DNA of 64,000 nucleotides from Komarekiella atlantica HA4396-MV6 (lineage in GTDB: Bacteria; Cyanobacteriota; Cyanobacteriia; Cyanobacteriales; Nostocaceae): positions 1-64,000 of the forward strand of contig JAHHHK010000013.1 in assembly GCA_019359395.1 (NCBI GenBank), given 5' to 3'. Made by a program: the position numbers and the translations under genes. Shown here piece by piece: positions 33,894-43,798 of this stretch (positions are counted from its first letter, which is position 1; each line of letters opens with the position of its first letter). The notes beneath the pieces were generated by a model that searched no databases, was not told where the DNA came from, and saw nothing but the letters and a program-made list of their open reading frames with translations.

Positions 33894-34961
33894 ATGACTT
33901 CTGATTCTGCTATACCCAATTTAGAGTCAAATTCTGCACATTCTAATGCAGAATCAATCTCTACTCTTGCTGATATAGAGTTAAATTCTACTTCTGATGT
34001 AGATTCTGATTCTGCCGTTGCTGATGCAGAATCAGACTCTATCCTTCCCGATGCTGAGCTAAAATCTGTTCTCCTGTATTTAAAATCAAACGCTGCACCT
34101 CCAGATGTAGAGTCAAATCCCACTAACCCGGATTTAGATTCAAATCCTGCTTTTTCTGATGCAGTATCAAACTTTATCCTGACTGATTCAAATCCTACGG
34201 AGTCACCACTACTCAAGCATCAGGTACACAATCTTCAAGTTCAGTTGAAAAGTGAGGAGGGACGACTTTTATTAATTTTGCCAACAGAATCTCAAGTACC
34301 TGCCTCAGAACTTACTTGGTCTAATATTTGGCAACAGATGAAGCACCGCTTGAATGCTGGGGATCGCTTGCGATCGCCTAACACCATAGTGCATCTAATG
34401 GCATATGATCGCTTGGTGGATGCCAGACAACTACAAGAACTCGCCGAGACCTTAAGCGAAGTCCAACTTCAACTAACATCTGTTTCGACTAGTCGTCGGC
34501 AAACTGCGATCGCTGCCGTTACATCCGGTTATTCTGTAGAACAACTACAGCCAGCAACTTCCCTGACTGAATCTAAAACTGCTGCTATACCCCTAGCAGA
34601 TGCTCTATACCTGGAAATGACGGTGCGTTCTGGAGTAGAAATTCGTCATCCTGGTACAATAATTCTCTTAGGAGATTTAAACCCAGGTGGTATTGTAATT
34701 GCAGATGGAGATATTTTAGTCTGGGGTCGCTTACGTGGCATAGCTCATGCTGGTGCCGCAGGCAATCGCGAGTGTCTGATTATGGCCCTGCAAATGGAAC
34801 CAACCCAATTGCGGATCGCAGATGCCGTAGCCAGAGCACCAGAGAAATTACCGATGCAGTTTTCTGCGGAAGTGGCACATATTACGCCCCAAGGAATTCG
34901 CATCGCTAGGGCTACTGATTTTTACAGAAACCAATTAACTAAGATTAATCAGGAGCCATAA
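33894..34961 (+). CDS. minC: Septum site-determining protein MinC, with a repetitive N-terminal extension
   Basis: The product has 355 residues from the ATG at 33894; a TTG at 33858 would add twelve. The C-terminal MinC domain is clear: VRSGVEIRHPGTIILLGDLN, ADGDILVWGRLRGIAHAGA, and LRIADAVAR. The region before it (about 110-210) is the MinC N-terminal domain. The first 105 or so residues are a low-complexity run rich in Ser, Asp, Asn, Glu and Pro, encoded by imperfect short repeats. MinC blocks FtsZ assembly away from mid-cell. It is followed by minD and minE. Confidence 0.93.
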   Translation: MTSDSAIPNLESNSAHSNAESISTLADIELNSTSDVDSDSAVADAESDSILPDAELKSVLLYLKSNAAPPDVESNPTNPDLDSNPAFSDAVSNFILTDSNPTESPLLKHQVHNLQVQLKSEEGRLLLILPTESQVPASELTWSNIWQQMKHRLNAGDRLRSPNTIVHLMAYDRLVDARQLQELAETLSEVQLQLTSVSTSRRQTAIAAVTSGYSVEQLQPATSLTESKTAAIPLADALYLEMTVRSGVEIRHPGTIILLGDLNPGGIVIADGDILVWGRLRGIAHAGAAGNRECLIMALQMEPTQLRIADAVARAPEKLPMQFSAEVAHITPQGIRIARATDFYRNQLTKINQEP

Positions 34962-35128
34962 GTACTTACTTAAAAGATGGCAGGATAAAGGATGAAGTAA
35001 AGAAAATATTCATGCCTCACCCTCATCAGGGAGTTCAGATATTTCTTCATACTTGATACGATACTTCATACTTTATACTTCATTTACTGTTTTATATTTC
35101 CTGAACCCTAATCGAGCGCATTTCTATC

Positions 35129-35935
35129 ATGACTCGCATTATTGTAATTACCTCCGGCAAAGGAGGCGTGGGTAAAACCACAGTTTCGGCAAATCTGGGC
35201 ATGGCTTTAGCCAAAATAGGGCGTCAAGTTGCCTTAGTTGATGCGGATTTTGGTCTGAGAAATTTGGATTTGCTGCTAGGGCTGGAAAATCGCATCGTCT
35301 ATACAGCGGTGGAAGTTCTGGCCAGAGAGTGCCGCTTAGAACAAGCTTTGGTGAAAGACAAGCGACAACCTAACCTTGTACTCCTACCAGCAGCCCAAAA
35401 CCGCTCTAAAGATGCAGTCACTCCCGAACAGATGAAGTTATTAGTGAATGCACTGGCACAAAAGTATCAGTACGTAATCATTGATAGCCCTGCTGGGATT
35501 GAAAATGGGTTTAAAAATGCGATCGCCCCAGCCAAAGAAGCCCTAGTTATAACCACGCCAGAGATTTCTGCCGTTCGTGATGCTGACCGGGTAGTCGGGT
35601 TACTAGAAGCACAAGGCATCAAGCGTGTTCATTTAATAATTAACCGTATCAGACCCTCAATGGTACAGGCGAATGATATGATGTCAGTGCAAGATGTTCA
35701 GGAACTTCTTGCAATACCCCTAATTGGGGTGATTCCTGACGATGAGCGCGTTATTGTCTCTACCAATCGCGGCGAACCTTTAGTATTAGCCGATACTCCC
35801 TCTTTAGCTGCCACAGCCTTTGAAAACATTGCTCGTAGATTGGAAGGGGAATCGATCCAATTTCTTGAGATCGACTCGTCCCAGGACAACATCTTCGCCC
35901 GTCTGCGAAGGTTGTTGTGGACAAAGATTGTTTAA
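35129..35935 (+). CDS. minD: Septum site-determining ATPase MinD
   Basis: The protein has 268 residues. The deviant Walker A motif SGKGGVGKTT carries Lys11 and Lys16, Asp40 is in LVDADFGLRN, and the C-terminal amphipathic helix (IFARLRRLLWTKIV) is the membrane-targeting sequence. It binds the membrane with ATP, recruits MinC and is released by MinE. It is the middle gene of minCDE, 167 bp after minC and 36 bp before minE. Confidence 0.97.
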   Translation: MTRIIVITSGKGGVGKTTVSANLGMALAKIGRQVALVDADFGLRNLDLLLGLENRIVYTAVEVLARECRLEQALVKDKRQPNLVLLPAAQNRSKDAVTPEQMKLLVNALAQKYQYVIIDSPAGIENGFKNAIAPAKEALVITTPEISAVRDADRVVGLLEAQGIKRVHLIINRIRPSMVQANDMMSVQDVQELLAIPLIGVIPDDERVIVSTNRGEPLVLADTPSLAATAFENIARRLEGESIQFLEIDSSQDNIFARLRRLLWTKIV

Positions 35936-35971
35936 CTCACTTTCCAGTCTCTTGCCCCAGACCTATTTGCA

Positions 35972-36244
35972 ATGATTGAACTTCTAGAACGACTTTTTTC
36001 TCGCGGTACTGACAGCAGTCGCACTCAAGTTAAACGTCGCCTGCAATTAGTGATTGCCCACGATCGCGCTGACTTAGACCCTCAAACGTTGGAAAAAATG
36101 CGGCAAGAAATCCTAGATGTAGTCTGTCGCTATGTAGAAATTGACACCGAAGGCTTAGAGTTCTCCCTAGAAAGCAACCAACGAACGACAGCTTTAATTG
36201 CTAATTTGCCCATCCGTCGGGTGAAAGGAGTTGTACCTGAATAA
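35972..36244 (+). CDS. minE: Cell division topological specificity factor MinE
   Basis: The protein has 90 residues, normal for MinE. The N-terminal anti-MinCD helix [20 protein letters not shown] is followed by [20 protein letters not shown] and the topological specificity domain. It stimulates the MinD ATPase and sets the pole-to-pole pattern. It is the last gene of minCDE. Confidence 0.96.
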   Translation: MIELLERLFSRGTDSSRTQVKRRLQLVIAHDRADLDPQTLEKMRQEILDVVCRYVEIDTEGLEFSLESNQRTTALIANLPIRRVKGVVPE

Positions 36245-36410
36245 GAAAGCAACGATAAATAACAGTAGCTTTGTTGAGAAATTAGTATTTTTTATAAACA
36301 GTGATCCACTCAGGTGAAGCATTTATTAATGAACAGTTATTTAAAAGTTCATGATCAATGTAACGCCGCTTTATTGCTGAAAAAAATAAAATCAGTTGAA
36401 GTAAATATTG

Positions 36411-36920
36411 TTAGATTACACCCTTAACACCGTAATAAATACACGCCAAACTGCCGACTAAATAGACAAACCAGGTCAGAAAAAAGCCGATCGCTCTTGC
36501 TGGAGAAGGGCCATATATTTTTATCAGACCCCATGCATGGGCAATTCTCGCCACAGTGAGAACACTTCCAAGTAGCCACAATAACCATACTTGTGCTTGC
36601 ATTAACTCCAGCGCCAACACAAACAGCAATCCATGAGGCACATACTCAGCAAAATTCCCGTGAGCGCGAACCTTTCGTTGTAGCAAGCCATCATTATTTC
36701 TTTGATCGGGAAATAGCTTTTGAGTCATATTTTCCACCATAGCTGCCCAAGCACTAGGGTTTGCTAGTGGATCAGGCTGTTTTACGACATCTTCCTTAGA
36801 CTCACCATGCCAAACTCTGGTATTTACCCGTTCAGATGCCGCAATATACGAAAGAAAAAATGCTGTGATCCCGTTAAGCCCAATAAAGAGAGTTGATATG
36901 GGAATGATATTTTCAATCAT
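36411..36920 (-). CDS. MAPEG family membrane protein
   Basis: The protein has 169 residues with about four membrane helices. The MAPEG signature lies in LLQRKVRAHGNFAEYVPHGL (residues about 83-102), followed by LFVLALELMQA and a late RIAHAWGLIKIYGPSPARAI. Family members include glutathione-dependent transferases and peroxidases, and the activity here is not known. An insertion of about 30 residues (about 37-75) precedes the signature. It is convergent with minE and separated from it by 166 bp. Confidence 0.88.
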   Translation of the reverse strand: MIENIIPISTLFIGLNGITAFFLSYIAASERVNTRVWHGESKEDVVKQPDPLANPSAWAAMVENMTQKLFPDQRNNDGLLQRKVRAHGNFAEYVPHGLLFVLALELMQAQVWLLWLLGSVLTVARIAHAWGLIKIYGPSPARAIGFFLTWFVYLVGSLACIYYGVKGVI

Positions 36921-36989
36921 TTTGATTCCTCGCGCTATCTCATAACTCAGAACCTCTTTTGGATCATACGGCTGTTAGCTGTCCTCTTT

Positions 36990-37027
36990 AAAAAAAATTT
37001 CCCGTTGTTGCTAGTTGTAACAACGGG
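36990..37027 (-). terminator. Terminator after the gene at 37053
   Basis: On the minus strand CCCGTTGTT (37027-37019) pairs with AACAACGGG (37009-37001). The sequence then runs AAATTTTTTTT. It lies 25 bp beyond the stop of the 431-residue gene. Confidence 0.9.
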
Positions 37028-37052
37028 AGCAGTATATAAGATTTTTTATAAA

Positions 37053-38348
37053 CTATCGGTAAGCGACTTGTGGCCCTGCCCAAACTTCTGTAACTTTTTT
37101 ACCAAAAGTAATAGGCTGATCTGCATCTGTTGTTGTCGGTACAGTCTTGCCATCATTAGCTACTTTCACCAAAGGCCAGTTTTCCTCGCCCATTTCACCA
37201 GCACGAAACAGCACATGATCGGGTTGGCTTTTACTCCAACCTAACAATATGGCAATCTTCTCATGCTCATTTTCCTCTTGAGCGGGAGCAATAGTGTTGG
37301 CATGGTTTTTTTGCCGATCCCAAATTACTGCATGATCTGTAGCATCGCCTGTATTGAACACCCCTTTAAACTTACGTGCTAAAAAGCGATCGCCTTTTTC
37401 CGACCAACTAACGGGAACCAACACCCCAATCGACCCATTGGTATCACTCTGTTCCGGTAATACCGCTTTCACAGCTAACAAGGGATCACTAACAGGAGCA
37501 GTTGAAGCCATCACCCACAACTTCTTAGTTTGCATATCCTGTACAAACAGAACGCTAGTGACGCGACTGTTATACATTTCCGGTTTTACCTCTAGTTGCA
37601 CCCGACTATAAACAGCATATTTACCATCTGGAGAAACTACAGGTACACTGCGGTAGTAGCGCACTCCAGAACCACCCTTGGAACCAATAGTCTCTTGAGT
37701 AGCTGTGATCCATTTCCAAGGAATGGGATGAGGACTTCCTATTGGATCTGTTTGTTCTGCTTGAGCTTCTTCAGCAGGTATTTCCGTTGTTGTAGTTGGT
37801 TGTGATTCTCCTGCAATTGGAGCAAGTTCAACTGCTGCTAATGATTGAGAAATAGGCTTTTGTCTTACTTGAGAATTTTCTTTTCTCAAAGACTTAACCT
37901 TAGCAGCTTTTAATTTTTGCACTAAATTAAGTTTACTAGCAGACACCTCTGGTAATGGTGCAAGTTCAACTGCTGATAATGGATTAGCAGTAGCCACATC
38001 GCTGCTTGACAGAGAATTATCTTTCTCTACCAAAGACTCAATTTTATTCGTTACTAATACTTGCCTCTCAACAGCAGCCTCCTTAATTGGCACATCAAAT
38101 TCCTCTCTCAACGAGTTTGTTTGATCTGCTTTGATAATTTCAGCTATATCAGGTTCTTTAATGGCAACTACTTCATTTGACACAGAGTCAGATTCTCCAG
38201 TCATTGAAGTTACCTTTGTTACTTTTGATTTGGCTGCGGTAGAGTGACCGGATGCTGCAAGTAAAGGTGCGAGCAGTATCACAACGGCCACGTAATTAAG
38301 AAATGGGTGCGTGCGGAACCATCCTGACAGCAAAAGGGGTTTAAGCAT
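37053..38348 (-). CDS. Exported or membrane-anchored hypothetical protein, 431 aa
   Basis: The start is an ATG at 38348. A hydrophobic segment at about residues 17-33 is a signal peptide or anchor. Residues 40-215 are a disordered linker rich in Glu, Ala, Ser, Val and Thr, with a repeated AVELAPL/AVELAPI motif. The C-terminal 215 residues are globular, opening PIPWKWITATQETIGSKGG, with YYRSVPVVSPDGKYAVYSR suggesting a propeller- or TolB-like blade, and later VIWDRQKNHANTIAPAQEE. I do not recognise a named family. It is monocistronic with a strong terminator. Confidence 0.75.
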   Translation of the reverse strand: MLKPLLLSGWFRTHPFLNYVAVVILLAPLLAASGHSTAAKSKVTKVTSMTGESDSVSNEVVAIKEPDIAEIIKADQTNSLREEFDVPIKEAAVERQVLVTNKIESLVEKDNSLSSSDVATANPLSAVELAPLPEVSASKLNLVQKLKAAKVKSLRKENSQVRQKPISQSLAAVELAPIAGESQPTTTTEIPAEEAQAEQTDPIGSPHPIPWKWITATQETIGSKGGSGVRYYRSVPVVSPDGKYAVYSRVQLEVKPEMYNSRVTSVLFVQDMQTKKLWVMASTAPVSDPLLAVKAVLPEQSDTNGSIGVLVPVSWSEKGDRFLARKFKGVFNTGDATDHAVIWDRQKNHANTIAPAQEENEHEKIAILLGWSKSQPDHVLFRAGEMGEENWPLVKVANDGKTVPTTTDADQPITFGKKVTEVWAGPQVAYR

Positions 38349-39253
38349 GTGTAGACTCTTTAGAAGGGTGGTTGCTGTGTGAGGAGCAATGCCTATACGG
38401 CAATGAGCAAGGTCTGAATTATATGTATAACAACAAACTAAAGTCTTTTACGAGATCTTAACTTCCAATTTCGCATATTTTTACGAAACTAAAGTGTTAT
38501 TGGTTACTTGTTTTCTTGATGAAGCTACAGAATATTTTTTTACGAAAATATGCCAGTATAGTAATTGTGCAGATAACTCAGTAATTACTGCACGAGATAT
38601 ACCATTTGTATTCCTACACTCAACACCGCCAGAATTAAGTGTTAGTGGGGGAAAGTTAAGGGCGTTTATACTGGCAGCCCAAAATCAGATAGAGAGACTC
38701 TCAAAAGTTGGACTATAGTAACTAAGCCGCAGTTAGCAAGCTGGTTTATACCTGCTATAACAACACAAACTCCGATAACAGGAAATGTGAGGCGTTACTT
38801 GAAAAACTTGGGAACTAGACACACAATACATATTACTCAAAAACCATTAGTGTCATCCACTAAAAGACAGAAATTGCAATATTAGCTCCGCGAATAGTAG
38901 GAAAGCATCCCGTTTTAGAAGCAAAACCGCGCTTAACGCTAATTTGAGACAAAATTATGAACGAAATTTAGCTGGTAGATGCTCTGGCTATTTGTCATAA
39001 GATATCGTCAAAATATTCAATTCACCAGAAGCAAGACACAGTTGGTATTTGCTGATCTAACTGCCAGCTTAGTTACAAGTATATCAAGCAACTTTTGGTT
39101 TCACCAATTACAGAATATCTGATCACCAAACAATTAATGTTCTTTACAAAAGTCAACGGTGCTTTACACTACGCCATTGAAGTTGTAATTGAATCAGTTG
39201 TCAGTTATTAGGGTCACACTTACTATTAACTAATGAATAATGATTAATGACTA
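38349..39253. other. Long gap before fmt, no supported gene
   Basis: The 905-bp gap contains one 74-codon frame (38494-38718, plus) with no ribosome site and no recognisable motif. I could not translate the rest into anything known, even allowing for stops. It may be a decayed gene or ordinary spacer. The divergent promoter of the 431-residue gene should lie in the first 150 bp. Confidence 0.4.
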
Positions 39254-40258
39254 ATGAAAATCGTATTTTTTGGTACTCCCCAATTTGCTGTCCCTACTTT
39301 AGAAAAATTACTAAATCACTCAGAATTTGAAGTATTGGCAGTTGTAACCCAACCAGATAAACGCCGGGAACGCGGAAATCAACTTATCCCTTCACCAGTA
39401 AAAACCATTGCTACCACTCACACCTTGCCAGTATGGCAGCCCCAATCGGTGAAAAAAAATACTGAAACTTTAACCCAACTCAGACAATTAGACGCAGATG
39501 TATTTGTCGTTGTCGCATATGGACAGATTTTGTCGCAAAAAATTTTGGATATACCAAAGTTGGGTTGCATTAATCTGCATGGCTCAATTTTACCAAAATA
39601 TCGGGGTGCAGCTCCGATTCAGTGGTGTCTGCATAACGGCGAGAGGGAAACGGGGATCACGACTATGTTAATGGATGCGGGGATGGATACTGGGGCAATG
39701 CTCTTAAAAGCGACTACACCTGTTGGATTACTGGAAAATGCCCAAGATCTAGCCGACAGACTTGCGGTAATCGGTGCAGATTTATTAGTAGAAACTTTAT
39801 TGAAGCTAGAACGTAAGGAAATTGAACCAATTCCCCAAGATAATTCAGAAGCTACTTATGCACCTTTGATTCAAAAACAAGATTATGTGTTGGATTGGTC
39901 AAAGAGCGCTATCCAGTTACACAATCAAATTAGAGGCTTTTACCCTAACTGCACCGCTACCTTTCGCAACAAACTGTTAAAAATCACTGGTTCCGCTCCC
40001 CTTGGTTCTGCTTGCGATCGCGAGCTCCCATCAGAACTACAAGAAATTTCTACTAAATTGTCAAATCTGTCAACTGTATCAGATAATCCTGGAGAAGTAG
40101 TAAGTATTACTAAGGGAATTGGAGCGATCGCCCAAACTGGAGAAGGTTTTCTGCTGTTACGAGAGGTTCAGCTAGCTGGTAAACGTCCCCAGTCGGGATG
40201 GGATTTTGTGAATGGTACTCGTTTAACTGTAGGAGAAGTATTGAGCTTTGGTAGTTAG
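39254..40258 (+). CDS. fmt: Methionyl-tRNA formyltransferase
   Basis: The protein has 334 residues. The N-terminal catalytic domain starts [20 protein letters not shown] and contains the signature [18 protein letters not shown], with the catalytic Asn-x-His, and [13 protein letters not shown], with the catalytic Asp. The C-terminal tRNA-binding domain begins near residue 210 ([20 protein letters not shown]). It formylates initiator Met-tRNA using 10-formyl-tetrahydrofolate. An insertion around 245-275 is rich in Ser and Glu. No def (deformylase) gene is adjacent. Confidence 0.96.
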   Translation: MKIVFFGTPQFAVPTLEKLLNHSEFEVLAVVTQPDKRRERGNQLIPSPVKTIATTHTLPVWQPQSVKKNTETLTQLRQLDADVFVVVAYGQILSQKILDIPKLGCINLHGSILPKYRGAAPIQWCLHNGERETGITTMLMDAGMDTGAMLLKATTPVGLLENAQDLADRLAVIGADLLVETLLKLERKEIEPIPQDNSEATYAPLIQKQDYVLDWSKSAIQLHNQIRGFYPNCTATFRNKLLKITGSAPLGSACDRELPSELQEISTKLSNLSTVSDNPGEVVSITKGIGAIAQTGEGFLLLREVQLAGKRPQSGWDFVNGTRLTVGEVLSFGS

Positions 40259-40298
40259 ATGAGAGATAGACAAATGGAGAGATGAGGATTAATAACTC

Positions 40299-40664
40299 CT
40301 AACTCGTAACTTCTAAGTTTTCATAGAAGCGACAAGACTTGCAAGGGCCATCTGGGTTGACAGCACAGCGAATAATTTCTGAACGAGCATTATACCTGCA
40401 AGTAGCATCACCAATTACCCAACGTCCCTGTACTAAACTTTTTTCAGATGGTCGTTTAGCAGATTGCACGTAAATGGCAATATTATGCAAGCGGTATCGC
40501 CCCGCCTTAAATTGATATCTGTGGCGACGCTCTAAAACCGCGTAAGTCTTACCTTGGAAATCGAGATAGTTTCCGGGTTGGGGTGTCCAATCAAGTTGCA
40601 CTCTGCCGAGGGACTCACGCGGATATGTCAGAATCACCTCGGTTTGTAAAGAGTCTGGCTCCAT
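40299..40664 (-). CDS. DUF6464-type cyanobacterial protein
   Basis: The protein has 121 residues. The C-terminal block CRYNARSEIIRCAVNPDGPC followed by KSCRFYE has four cysteines in a C-x11-C-x7-C-x2-C pattern that could bind metal. The N-terminal part is beta-rich, with PQPGNYLDFQGKTYAVLERR. It resembles a family restricted to cyanobacteria whose function is unknown; the family name is from memory. It is convergent with fmt and ends 40 bp from it. Confidence 0.75.
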   Translation of the reverse strand: MEPDSLQTEVILTYPRESLGRVQLDWTPQPGNYLDFQGKTYAVLERRHRYQFKAGRYRLHNIAIYVQSAKRPSEKSLVQGRWVIGDATCRYNARSEIIRCAVNPDGPCKSCRFYENLEVTS

Positions 40665-40863
40665 AAGCTTATGTGATTTGATTTACATTATAAGGATGGT
40701 ATCGCAATAGCTTACTTTAGCTTACCGGATTTAAATTATAATTAATGACTCACTAGGTTTGCTAGAAATCTATACATAGCAGTTATTACTTTAAATTAAG
40801 TAAACATTTATACTATTTTTTGAACTTGAAAATAAAGGCTAACAATAATCATTTATTAAGTGG

Positions 40864-40896
40864 AAAATATAGGACAAGGCAGAAGCTTGTCCTATA
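40864..40896 (-). terminator. Terminator after the lipoprotein gene at 40920
   Basis: TATAGGACAAG (40896-40886 on the minus strand) pairs with CTTGTCCTATA (40878-40868), an 11-bp stem with a 7-base loop, followed by TTTT. It is 24 bp after the stop. Confidence 0.75.
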
Positions 40897-40919
40897 ATCA
40901 ATGACTAATTTTAACTAGC

Positions 40920-41513
40920 CTATTTGACTGTCCTGTTTACAGCATCAGATGCATCTTCGGCTGTCCGCTGAATATTTTTCCCAGCATCCTCGCCTGCACG
41001 TTGGACATTTTTTGTCAAGCTTTTAGCAGCGTTTTGAGTGTTTTCCTTGATATTTTCAATCCCGCGCTTAGTTCCCTTAGCAACTCCTTCTCCTACTTCT
41101 CCAGCAGAACTACCAACATCTTCACCCAAGTTCTTCGCTCTTTCACCAAGGGGTGTCCCTTGCTGAAAATTCTGGATATATTCTCCTGGACTTTTAACCC
41201 CTTTCTCGTCAACATTCTTTTGAGCATTTTTCGACAGTGCTTCAGATTTATCGTTCGCTGCCTTTTCAGTTCCTCTTGCTCTGGGGTCTACATCACTAAA
41301 GTTATTTATCCCGCCAGCAGGAGAAGATAGAGGATAATCTTTTGTGGGATCGTATCGTTTGGTATAAGGTGTTTGAGCATCAGGCTGTGGTGGTTGTTTT
41401 GCTATTCCTGGATCACCACAAGCTTGAGTCAAAAAGATGAAGATTCCTGCTAGAAAGACAGTTAAAATCTTCACGGGACGAACATTTTTCAGCCAATTGA
41501 TTACTTTTTTCAT
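40920..41513 (-). CDS. Lipoprotein with amphipathic repeat tail, paralog 1
   Basis: The protein has 197 residues. The signal KILTVFLAGIFIFLTQAC ends in a lipobox with Cys32. The C-terminal 80 residues are Lys/Ala/Asn/Glu-rich 11-residue-like repeats (RAGEDAGKNIQRTAEDASDA) that resemble LEA- or apolipoprotein-like amphipathic helices. It shares its signal peptide pattern and the KY...DPK-type start of the mature part with the gene at 41612. The pair is in tandem on the minus strand, 98 bp apart. A protective or envelope role is a guess. Confidence 0.78.
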   Translation of the reverse strand: MKKVINWLKNVRPVKILTVFLAGIFIFLTQACGDPGIAKQPPQPDAQTPYTKRYDPTKDYPLSSPAGGINNFSDVDPRARGTEKAANDKSEALSKNAQKNVDEKGVKSPGEYIQNFQQGTPLGERAKNLGEDVGSSAGEVGEGVAKGTKRGIENIKENTQNAAKSLTKNVQRAGEDAGKNIQRTAEDASDAVNRTVK

Positions 41514-41611
41514 AGTCCTAGTCCTTGCATTTTTGTGTCTGAGTTAAACATTCACCAACAGAGCCTTTAGAGTTAATTTCAAATCTCAGGCATTGAGAGG
41601 AAATCAAAATT

Positions 41612-42178
41612 CTATCTGCGTGCTGCTGGATTTGGTTGTACTTCAGGTCTGGCACCTGCCTCATCTGCTTTTTCTTTCAAAAAGCCGGAAGCTTCTTCAA
41701 ATTCTTCTTTCACAGTCTCAAGTCGCTCTTGAACTCGAGTTCCTAAATCTGGTTCACGTTGAATTAAACCACCTGGTTCAGGCTGGCGAAAGTCTTTATC
41801 CGTAATGATTGGCAGTTCTGCTTCTTTGTTTAATCTACCTGCTGGTGTCTCAGCACCAGGATAAAGTAGCTCGGATTCTTTATTTGTAGCAACGAGCAAT
41901 TGTGAGTTTAGCTGTAAGCTAGCTTGGTCTTGTCCTTTATTGGCTTTTGTATTCGTTACTTTCGGATCTGTAGACATCCTATATTTGGTATATTTGTCTC
42001 CACCACCTTTGTAAGGATTATTTGCACCGCCAGCTTGCACAGCAGGATTTTGTGGATTTGCACCTTGAGCATTTACTCCACTACAAGCAGTGCTAACTAT
42101 CAACAATAGTCCAGCTAAAAAGATAGTTAGCATCTGGCGTAGTCGTAGTTTTTTCAAGAAACCTATCAAAATGTTCAC
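41612..42178 (-). CDS. Lipoprotein, paralog 2
   Basis: The protein has 188 residues. The signal QMLTIFLAGLLLIVSTAC ends with Cys32 at the same position as in the neighbour at 40920. The mature part has NPYKGGGDKYTKYRMSTDPK, a middle LLYPGAETPAGRLNKEAELP, and an acidic helical stretch near 145-175 (VQERLETVKEEFEEASGFLK). Function is unknown. It is the upstream gene of the tandem pair and may share a promoter with it, the likely site being the AT-rich gap at 42179-42822. Confidence 0.78.
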   Translation of the reverse strand: MNILIGFLKKLRLRQMLTIFLAGLLLIVSTACSGVNAQGANPQNPAVQAGGANNPYKGGGDKYTKYRMSTDPKVTNTKANKGQDQASLQLNSQLLVATNKESELLYPGAETPAGRLNKEAELPIITDKDFRQPEPGGLIQREPDLGTRVQERLETVKEEFEEASGFLKEKADEAGARPEVQPNPAARR

Positions 42179-42822
42179 TTAGTCCTCCTTTCAACTAAAA
42201 AATGAGCTATTGATTTTGCTGAATAATCGGGTTTATCGGCAAATTATTATGCTTTTCTTAGTTGTCTAATCTTTGAATAACCCTAGTCAAGGATAAGAGA
42301 ACTAAAACGACCTTTACATCTAGCGTAGGTAACATTCTACTTAGTACTAAACCATTATTTTTATCTAACTCTAGAGAGATATAATTTAATGTAATAATCT
42401 GTTGATTATGTATGATAAAATTAAGGCTATTTTGAGTAATGTGTAAATTAAATTGTAAGTTGGGGATCAATTTATGTTAAGTTATATCAGTATTAATTCA
42501 GCATTAATAAAGATATTAAAATGTATATATATGATGAAAATTTTAGTACAAATAAACGTCAAGAGTCAACAGTATATAACCAATACAATATCTGTCTTAG
42601 ACAACATACTGTAAAGTCTAGAGTGTCTAAAAAGCCCAATATCAATATAGTTTTTGTGTAACAGTAAATGATATTAATTTAGTAAAAACTTTGTAAAAAA
42701 ATTACATTATTTTTTTTTACAAGTCAAGAATCTTTTCTCCAAAGCTTTGGATATGTAGCCGATATATCATAATATTTGAGGTATTCAGCCTTAGTTGCTC
42801 TAATCGTTAAATTACCAAAATC
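42179..42822. other. Very AT-rich divergent intergenic region
   Basis: The 644-bp gap separates the lipoprotein pair (minus) from the LPG-synthase-type gene (plus). A 70-codon minus-strand frame at 42258-42470 has no ribosome site that I can defend and is not called. No repeats or RNA genes were recognised. Confidence 0.4.
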
Positions 42823-43743
42823 ATGAAGCAAATTTTACGCTGGATAATTTTGGGTGGGACGCTGTTTTTTTTAGCGAAAGCTTTGAAAGATAATTGGCTT
42901 GAGGTGACTGCTATCCACATTGATAGTATAGGATGGGCAATTCTTGCGATCGCCACAGGCGTAACCTTACTAGCACATACTTGGGCAGGCTGGATTTGGA
43001 CTTGGGTTCTGCAAGATTTAAATCAACCTATATCAACTTCCCAGTTCATTCAAGTTTACTTAAAAACAAACATTGCCAAGTATTTGCCAGGTAACGTCTG
43101 GCATTACTATGGACGAATTATAGCAACGAAAAATGCTAATATTTCTAGCGGTGCAGCCACCTTAAGCGTTTTGCTAGAACCGCTACTCATGGTAGCGGCT
43201 GCTTTAATCATCATTGTTCTATTCGGTAGTCAATTTGCAGCAGCGAATACCACTTTGGTTGTGCAAATCTTACAATTGCTGAGTTTAGCTGTGGTGCTTT
43301 GTGCAGTTCATCCCCGGTTTTTGAACCCAGCTATTCGCTTTTTGTACAAACTGAAAGCAAAAAAATCTGCTAATACGACTCAGCCTACTGTTCCCTTCAA
43401 TATTGAACGCTATCCTTTACGACCTTTGTTAGGAGAATTGGGCTTTTTAGGATTGCGTGGTGCTGGCTTTATATTAACTATTTCTGCTCTAAGTTCTTTG
43501 AATTGGAGTCAAATTCCTTTGTTACTAGGGGCTTTTAGTTTTGCCTGGTTGCTAGGGTTAGTTATTCCGGGTGCGCCTGGTGGATTGGGTGTGTTTGAAG
43601 CAACTGCTTATGAACTTTTACAGCACCACTTTCCAGGGGCCCTAGTATTTGGTGCGATCGCATTATATCGTCTGATTAGTATTCTAGCTGAAACTCTTGG
43701 TGCTGCTTTAGCTTGGTTCGACGAACGTCTTGCTCAATCTTAA
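42823..43743 (+). CDS. LPG-synthase transmembrane-domain protein (YbhN/UPF0104 type)
   Basis: The protein has 306 residues with about eight membrane helices. The family shows in YLKTNIAKYLPGNVWHYYGR and in the later GLVIPGAPGGLGVFEATAYE. This is the flippase-like half of lysylphosphatidylglycerol synthetase without the soluble transferase half, so it probably moves or handles a lipid rather than charging it with lysine. The substrate is unknown. It stands alone. Confidence 0.85.
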   Translation: MKQILRWIILGGTLFFLAKALKDNWLEVTAIHIDSIGWAILAIATGVTLLAHTWAGWIWTWVLQDLNQPISTSQFIQVYLKTNIAKYLPGNVWHYYGRIIATKNANISSGAATLSVLLEPLLMVAAALIIIVLFGSQFAAANTTLVVQILQLLSLAVVLCAVHPRFLNPAIRFLYKLKAKKSANTTQPTVPFNIERYPLRPLLGELGFLGLRGAGFILTISALSSLNWSQIPLLLGAFSFAWLLGLVIPGAPGGLGVFEATAYELLQHHFPGALVFGAIALYRLISILAETLGAALAWFDERLAQS

Positions 43744-43798
43744 GTTTTGATTTCTGATTTCTATCCATTTCCGCAAACAAATAAATTTAAGGCTGCAT

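Noticed and set aside
33839-34216. 125-residue minus-strand Ser-rich frame
   Set aside because: It is the complement of the repetitive minC start; the plus-strand frame continues into the conserved MinC domain.
38494-38718. 74-residue plus-strand frame
   Set aside because: It has no ribosome site, no recognisable motif and a low-information composition; mentioned only as part of the gap.
42258-42470. 70-residue minus-strand frame
   Set aside because: It lies in a very AT-rich spacer with no convincing start context; a real small gene cannot be excluded.
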